Positions 31,952-36,347 of a DNA stretch of 36,347 nt are shown here, piece by piece; within the stretch, counting starts at the first letter, position 1, and each line of letters starts with the position of its first letter. The stretch is from NCBI GenBank assembly GCA_903892515.1, contig CAITIS010000116.1, positions 1-36,347 on the forward strand, given 5' to 3'. Under the pieces are notes generated by a model. The model was not told where the DNA came from. It ran no database searches and saw only the letters and a program-made list of their open reading frames with translations. Position numbers and translations under genes: made by a program. The DNA is from an uncultured Planctomycetota bacterium. Lineage in GTDB: Bacteria; Planctomycetota; Phycisphaerae; SM23-33.

Positions 31952-34600
31952 TCAATGCCGCTTCAAGGCCATGTGCAGGCAGGCCAAGGCCAGTGGCAGG
32001 CAGTCGGCCGTAGGGGTTGACCCCTGGCGGAGCCGGCCCGCGCTGTGCTTCATGATCGCCGCCAGCGACGGGTCGAATCCGTCAGAAGGCAGGTGATCCA
32101 AGACGTCGGCCAGGAGTCGGCTGCCGGCGGGGATGTCTTCCCGGCCCAGGGCGTGAACGCAGTCACGCAAACTGATTGCAGTCGCCGGGAGCTTTCCGTC
32201 TGCCTTGCCCAGCGAGTCGTGCAGGAAGCGGGCGGCGCTGGTGCCGGGATCTTTGCGGCTCTTGCGCCAGAGCTTAATGAATAGTCGTTCGTTCACCTGC
32301 CGCGCCAGGGCCAGGTTGAGTTCGCGTTCCCAACCCTGGTTGGGCGCGGACTCCAGCAGTTTGCAGATGCCGCCGGAGGCCTGGCGAACGCCGAGTCGCC
32401 CCAGGGCCGAGGCGTAGGCGACGCGAATGCCCGGCTCCTGATCGCCGCTCATGCGCCGGCGCAGTTCGGGCACGATGCGGCTTTCGCCCAGCTCCGCCAA
32501 GGCGCGGGCGCTGCGGGCCTGGAGCAGCGGGTGGCCCGACTCAAAGGCTTTGAGCAGGGGATCGACGGCTGAGGGATCTTCCATCCGTCCCAGCGCCAAG
32601 GCCGCTTCGATGCTCAGGTCCGGCTCGCCATCCTCAAGAATCCGCACCAGCGCCCGGCTCAGCAGGGCGTCAGGCCGGCGATGCCATGTCAGGATAATGG
32701 CCTCGTAGCGGACGTTGAAATCCGGGTCGGCCAGCCCCGCCAGCAGGCGATTGACGTTGCGCGTGCCGCGCAGCTCTCGATTGGTCGGGCTGCGCTGGCC
32801 CCGCCGCCTCAGCGACTGCAGCGTGGAGACATATCCCCGGCGGATGGCCAGGTCGGGTTCGCTGTCGATCCGCCGCTCCAGTTCCGGCAGGATTGTGTCA
32901 TCGCCCAGCGCCGCCAGCGCCCGGGCGCTGCGGAGTTGCAGCAGAGGGCTGCCAGAGTTGAAGGTCCACTGCAGCGGCGCCACGGCCGCCAAAACGCCAA
33001 TGTGGCCCAGCGCCCAGGCGGCTTCGATGCTCAACTCCGGCTGGCCGCTGATGAGCGTCTCGATCAACTCGCCCGTCAGGGCAGGGGAGGAACGCGTGCG
33101 AGCGATGGCGACGATGGCCTCGTACCGCACGCTGAAGCTGGGATCGGCCAGGGCGTCGGTCAGCTCGTCGGAACTCAGCGGGCTCTTGGCGCCGCCCAGC
33201 CGGCGGATGAGGCGGACGCGGTCGATGTCTCTGCCGGCCCGGCTGTAGCGCAGCAGGCTCTCCACCGCCACCAGCGGGTGGCCTTGCAGGAACATGCCCA
33301 CGAACCGGCTGGTGGAGATCGAGCCGTCGGCCTGTACGCGCTGCTGCAGGATCAGCCCCACGATCAGCATCAGGATGCTGAACAGAAACAGGAACGTATA
33401 TGGGCTGACGGCCACGCCCAGGATGTGGCCGGAGAAGCCTTGAGCCAAGTCCATAGACTGCCCCGCCAGCAATTGCCCCAAGCCGGCGGATGCGCCCATC
33501 CAGGCGCAGAAGATGGACATGTAATGCGTCTTGCGGCGGGTGGGCACGATGGTGACGTACAACTGCCGCGACGTGCCCACCGCGTAACCGATCGACGCCG
33601 CCCCGGCCACCGTGAAGATCGCCAGGGCAATTGGGATGCTCCAACTGCTGTGCAGCGGGATCAGCATCCAGCCCAGTGGCGGCAGGAGCAGCAGGCACAG
33701 CCCCGATATGATCACCGGCTTGCTGCCAAAGCGATCGGACGCCCAGCCCCAGAAGTAACTGGACAACAGCGTGCCCAACAGCGAGCCGTTTTGCAGCAGC
33801 ACGATCGTCGAGGGGCTGACGCCGACCTCTTCTTTCAGGTATAGCGGCACGAAGACCGACAGCGGTACTGACCCGAAGCCCACCAGACTCAGGGCCGTCA
33901 TGTACAAAACGAAGTTGCGGTCTCGGATGACCTTGCCGAATCGCCGCACGTGAAAGCTGGAAGGCTGGGATCGGCGGACCGTCTCGGCCCCGCCGGGGAT
34001 GCGGGCGGCCCAGAGGATGGAGGCGCCGCCGATGACCGCGCCCACGGCCATGAGCCAGACGTAGCGCCAGATGGAGTCCGAGCCGTGAATGACCAGCCCG
34101 GCCGCAAAGAGCGAGCCGACGGCCGCCAAGGTGCAGATGATGTTATCCACGGCCGAGAAGCGTCCGCGGATGCTGTGGGGAATGATCTCTTGGCGCCATT
34201 GCGTGTTGGCGGCGTCGCCGAAGGCCCGGCACAGGGAAAACAGGGCCATCATCACCACGATGAAGGCGAAGGCGGCTTCGGGGCCGTAACGCCAGTACAC
34301 CCAGGGCGAAAAGAGCGTGCCGGCGGCAAAGACGTTCCGCAGGCCCCAACTGGTAACGAACACCCGCTTGACGCCCAGTCGGGCCGCCAGCGGCGCCAGG
34401 AAGATAGCCCCCATGCTGGCGAAGGGCACCAGTGAGAGGATCATGCCGATCTTGTGCTTGGGCAGCCCCAGTTCGGCCATGAAGAGGATGAAGACCGACC
34501 CCAGCACTGAAAGTTGGCAGAACGTGGAGTTGAAGGCGTCAAACGCCATCACGTACGGCAGACACCGGATCTTCTCCGCGTTGGTAGGCCCGTCACTCAT
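31952..34600 (-). CDS. Major facilitator permease fused to a HEAT-repeat domain
   Basis: The 882-residue protein starts with about 430 residues of a 12-helix MFS-type membrane domain. Family-like loops are seen, for example LAARLGVKRVFV between early helices and WGWASDRFGSKPVII in the second half. The last helix ends near FLFLFSILMLIVGLILQQ. It continues, after a short linker, into HEAT-type helical repeats (about 450-735). Typical units are LADPSFSVRYEAIVAIARTR, ELSIEAAWALGHIG, SPLLQLRSARALAALGDD and LADPDFNVRYEAIILTWHRR. The last 140 residues are helical without clear repeats. The membrane part should carry a small solute or drug, and the cytoplasmic HEAT part should bind a protein. The start has little ribosome signal. 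Confidence 0.85.
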   Translation of the reverse strand: MSDGPTNAEKIRCLPYVMAFDAFNSTFCQLSVLGSVFILFMAELGLPKHKIGMILSLVPFASMGAIFLAPLAARLGVKRVFVTSWGLRNVFAAGTLFSPWVYWRYGPEAAFAFIVVMMALFSLCRAFGDAANTQWRQEIIPHSIRGRFSAVDNIICTLAAVGSLFAAGLVIHGSDSIWRYVWLMAVGAVIGGASILWAARIPGGAETVRRSQPSSFHVRRFGKVIRDRNFVLYMTALSLVGFGSVPLSVFVPLYLKEEVGVSPSTIVLLQNGSLLGTLLSSYFWGWASDRFGSKPVIISGLCLLLLPPLGWMLIPLHSSWSIPIALAIFTVAGAASIGYAVGTSRQLYVTIVPTRRKTHYMSIFCAWMGASAGLGQLLAGQSMDLAQGFSGHILGVAVSPYTFLFLFSILMLIVGLILQQRVQADGSISTSRFVGMFLQGHPLVAVESLLRYSRAGRDIDRVRLIRRLGGAKSPLSSDELTDALADPSFSVRYEAIVAIARTRSSPALTGELIETLISGQPELSIEAAWALGHIGVLAAVAPLQWTFNSGSPLLQLRSARALAALGDDTILPELERRIDSEPDLAIRRGYVSTLQSLRRRGQRSPTNRELRGTRNVNRLLAGLADPDFNVRYEAIILTWHRRPDALLSRALVRILEDGEPDLSIEAALALGRMEDPSAVDPLLKAFESGHPLLQARSARALAELGESRIVPELRRRMSGDQEPGIRVAYASALGRLGVRQASGGICKLLESAPNQGWERELNLALARQVNERLFIKLWRKSRKDPGTSAARFLHDSLGKADGKLPATAISLRDCVHALGREDIPAGSRLLADVLDHLPSDGFDPSLAAIMKHSAGRLRQGSTPTADCLPLALACLHMALKRH

Positions 34601-34679
34601 TCCGACGAGAATAGCAGCAACCGGAGGGATGATTCAATGGCCCGTCCGTCTTCGCGGATCCGCAGGCCCGCTGGAAATA

Positions 34680-34703
34680 GAACGAGCCCCGGAGGGCTCG
34701 TTC
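34680..34703 (-). terminator. Terminator between the GH4 and MFS-HEAT genes
   Basis: A perfect 10-bp stem, gaacgagccc (34680-34689) with gggctcgttc (34694-34703), has the four-base loop cgga. It lies 48 bases after the stop of the GH4 gene; on that strand it is followed by TATTTCC. It separates GH4 transcription from the permease gene, although the T tract is short. Confidence 0.6.
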
Positions 34704-34750
34704 CTGGTTATTTCCGTTGCCGGATCAGTCGTAAGAATCGGCTTGGGCTG

Positions 34751-36079
34751 CTAGGCCTCGAACTTCTTGAACTGTGGCAGGTAGGCCTTGTTCTTCTTGA
34801 GCATCTCGTTGACCATCTTCTTGATTTCCGCCAGCGACAGGACGGCCGCGCTGAGCGGATCGTACGCGACCGCATGGAACACCATCCGCGGGTCGCCCGT
34901 CAACGCCGCCTCGACGGCCATCTCTTCCACCGACACGCTGACCTGGTTCAACGCCACGCACTGGGGCGGCAGAGCGCCCACGTGGATCGAATTGAACCCG
35001 CGTTTGTCAGCCACCACCGGCACTTCGACGCAGCACTCGCGCGGCAGGTTGTCGATGAGCCCGTCGTTGGGCACGTTGCCGTTAAACTTGAACATCTCGC
35101 CGCCCATGTAGGCGTTAACGATGGAGGCCGCGTATTCGTGCCCGCGCTCCAGGTCCAACGGCGCGCCTTTGGCGAACCACTCCTTGACCTGCTTCTTCCA
35201 GGTTCGTGCCGCGTCGCGGTAGCACGTCAGGATGTAGGCGTATTCGCCCGGGTTCCAGCCATCGCCGCCCGTGCAGTACTTCTTGATCAGGTCGGGCCGC
35301 TTGCGGAACCACCAGTTGTATTCGCTGTTGTGGCCGCTGGACTCGGTCACGTAATAGTCCAGGTGCAGGTACATCTCGTTACGCACCTTCTCGTGCTCGT
35401 AGATCTTCTTGCTGGTCGTGATGGCCTTGTGAATGGCCGGATAGGCGTCCTTGCCGTTGCGTTTGAACTCGGTGTACCACGCCTGGTGATTGATGCCCGC
35501 GCAGACGTAGGTGATCTCCTCGTCCTTGGCGCCGATCCACTTGGCCAGCATCGACGCGGTGCCCTGCACGCTGTGGCAAAGCCCGGTGATCTTGATGAAA
35601 CTCGTCCGCTGCATGGCCCGGCAGAGCATGGCCATCGGGTTGGTGTAGTTCAGGAGGATGGCGTTGGGGCAGAGCTTCTCCATGTCCTTGACGATCGAGA
35701 CCATCACGGGAATCGTCCGCAGCGCCCGGAAGACGCCGCTCACGCTCCGTGTGTCACCGACGTTCGTGTCGATGCCGTATTTCTTGGGGATCAGGATATC
35801 GTGCTGCCAGACGTCCACGCCGCCCGACAGAATCGTGCACAGCACGGCATCGGCGCCCTTGAGCGCCTCGCGGCGATCCATCGTGGCGATCACCTTTGCC
35901 GGATACTGGCCTCGATCGACGATGCTCTGAACCGCCCGCCGTGCGAATTCCAGCCGTTCCTTATTGATGTCCATCAGGACCAGCGTCGAATCCTTCAGCA
36001 GCGGGAAGGTCAGCATGTCGCGAACCAGCCCCCGCGTAAAGCCCAGGCTCCCCGCACCAACGAACGTAATCCTTGCCAT
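34751..36079 (-). CDS. Glycoside hydrolase family 4 (MelA-like, NAD/Mn-dependent)
   Basis: This 442-residue cytoplasmic enzyme would hydrolyse a glycoside by oxidation at C3 and elimination, using NAD and a divalent metal. The Rossmann start is [20 protein letters not shown]. The family residues are in place: LNYTNPMAM (N144, N147), GLCHSVQGT with the metal-binding C168, and [12 protein letters not shown] with metal-binding H198. The pattern resembles alpha-galactosidase MelA more than 6-phospho-glycosidases. AAAGG lies seven bases before the ATG. No transporter sits beside it, and it is 48 bases from a terminator, so it seems to be a single-gene unit. Confidence 0.9.
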   Translation of the reverse strand: MARITFVGAGSLGFTRGLVRDMLTFPLLKDSTLVLMDINKERLEFARRAVQSIVDRGQYPAKVIATMDRREALKGADAVLCTILSGGVDVWQHDILIPKKYGIDTNVGDTRSVSGVFRALRTIPVMVSIVKDMEKLCPNAILLNYTNPMAMLCRAMQRTSFIKITGLCHSVQGTASMLAKWIGAKDEEITYVCAGINHQAWYTEFKRNGKDAYPAIHKAITTSKKIYEHEKVRNEMYLHLDYYVTESSGHNSEYNWWFRKRPDLIKKYCTGGDGWNPGEYAYILTCYRDAARTWKKQVKEWFAKGAPLDLERGHEYAASIVNAYMGGEMFKFNGNVPNDGLIDNLPRECCVEVPVVADKRGFNSIHVGALPPQCVALNQVSVSVEEMAVEAALTGDPRMVFHAVAYDPLSAAVLSLAEIKKMVNEMLKKNKAYLPQFKKFEA

Positions 36080-36218
36080 CTTCCGGCCTTTCCTGCCCGC
36101 TCAAATCAGCAGGCCAAAACGGACGAATCCTTCTCGCACACCGGCGGGACCGGCTTCGTCCTCACGCATCCTTGCCAGACTATAACGTCAAACTCCCAGG
36201 TGCAAGCTGCCGCGTGCA

Positions 36219-36347
36219 TCAGATCGCCTTGGCCATTGGCAGGTTCAGGACGTCTACCATGGGCGAGAAGGCCAGTCCCTTGACCACGGGAAGCTGCCAG
36301 CGTTTGGCCTTGGGCCAGGATAGCACTGGCAGGGCCGAACCCGAAGA
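36219..36347 (-). CDS. C-terminal end of another giant-protein-like gene (cut by window edge)
   Basis: Only the last 42 codons and the stop are inside the window; the gene continues to the right. The residues begin SSGSALPVLS, then WPKAKRWQ, and end VDVLNLPMAKAI. They match the final 42 residues of the LEPR-XLL/CotH/dockerin protein (5467-10311) at 32 positions. The rest of the gene is probably also exported, perhaps with a dockerin. A gap of 139 bases separates it from the GH4 start, and it lies upstream on the same strand. Confidence 0.75.
   Translation of the reverse strand, partial: SSGSALPVLSWPKAKRWQLPVVKGLAFSPMVDVLNLPMAKAI

Noticed and set aside
34514..36283. A plus-strand open frame of 589 codons over the GH4 gene
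   Set aside because: It is the reverse-strand shadow of an intact GH4 enzyme with all family residues; its residues show no domain.

Overview
The window looks like the chromosome of a planctomycete, most likely a member of the Phycisphaerae. The evidence is a high-GC sequence, three proteins ending in PEP-CTERM-type sorting tails, two proteins with dockerin-like pairs (GDANLD...DYIVLExNFG), an exported giant protein that begins with the planctomycete LEPR-XLL motif (LEALEPRVLLSG), and intergenic DNA crowded with palindromic repeats. No rRNA, tRNA, CRISPR array, transposase or phage gene was seen.

Layout. Positions 1-10,600 hold an exported or surface block, all on the minus strand: a HAF-repeat/dockerin/PEP-CTERM protein, a secreted protein of an unnamed conserved family, a PEP-CTERM cyclophilin, a DUF4185-like beta-propeller-type protein, and a 1614-residue LEPR-XLL/lamin-tail/CotH/dockerin protein. 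Next come a plus-strand secreted c-type cytochrome fused to six exact 210-bp tandem repeats (10,750-12,276), a minus-strand secreted glycoside-hydrolase-like protein with its PocR/AraC-type regulator upstream (12,435-16,449), a repeat-dense gene-free stretch of 1.35 kb, and a plus-strand PEP-CTERM protein (17,804-18,973).

The centre of interest is 19,146-30,393. A DeoR-family regulator sits under a near-consensus promoter that is embedded in a perfect 16-bp inverted repeat. It leads a run of same-strand genes: a DhnA/LsrF-type class I aldolase, an FGGY kinase, an amidohydrolase-2 enzyme, a class III aminotransferase, a Gfo/Idh/MocA dehydrogenase and an arabinose/fucose-isomerase-family protein. 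After two palindrome-filled gaps come a second Gfo/Idh/MocA protein that lacks the EKP lysine and resembles GH109, and a UroD-superfamily protein. Isomerase, kinase and aldolase together make a complete ketose-1-phosphate route. The aminotransferase, dehydrogenases and lactonase-like hydrolase suggest an unusual amino-, deoxy- or oxidised sugar or cyclitol as substrate. This exact set matches no pathway I can name, and no transporter lies in it.

After the cluster come a VOC-fold protein, a Sel1-repeat protein, a large MFS permease fused to HEAT repeats, a GH4 NAD/Mn-dependent glycosidase, and at the right edge the last 42 residues of another protein. That tail matches the C-terminus of the 1614-residue protein at 32 of 42 positions, so it marks a shared and apparently uncatalogued C-terminal module. 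All function calls rest on motif recognition by eye; no database search was run.
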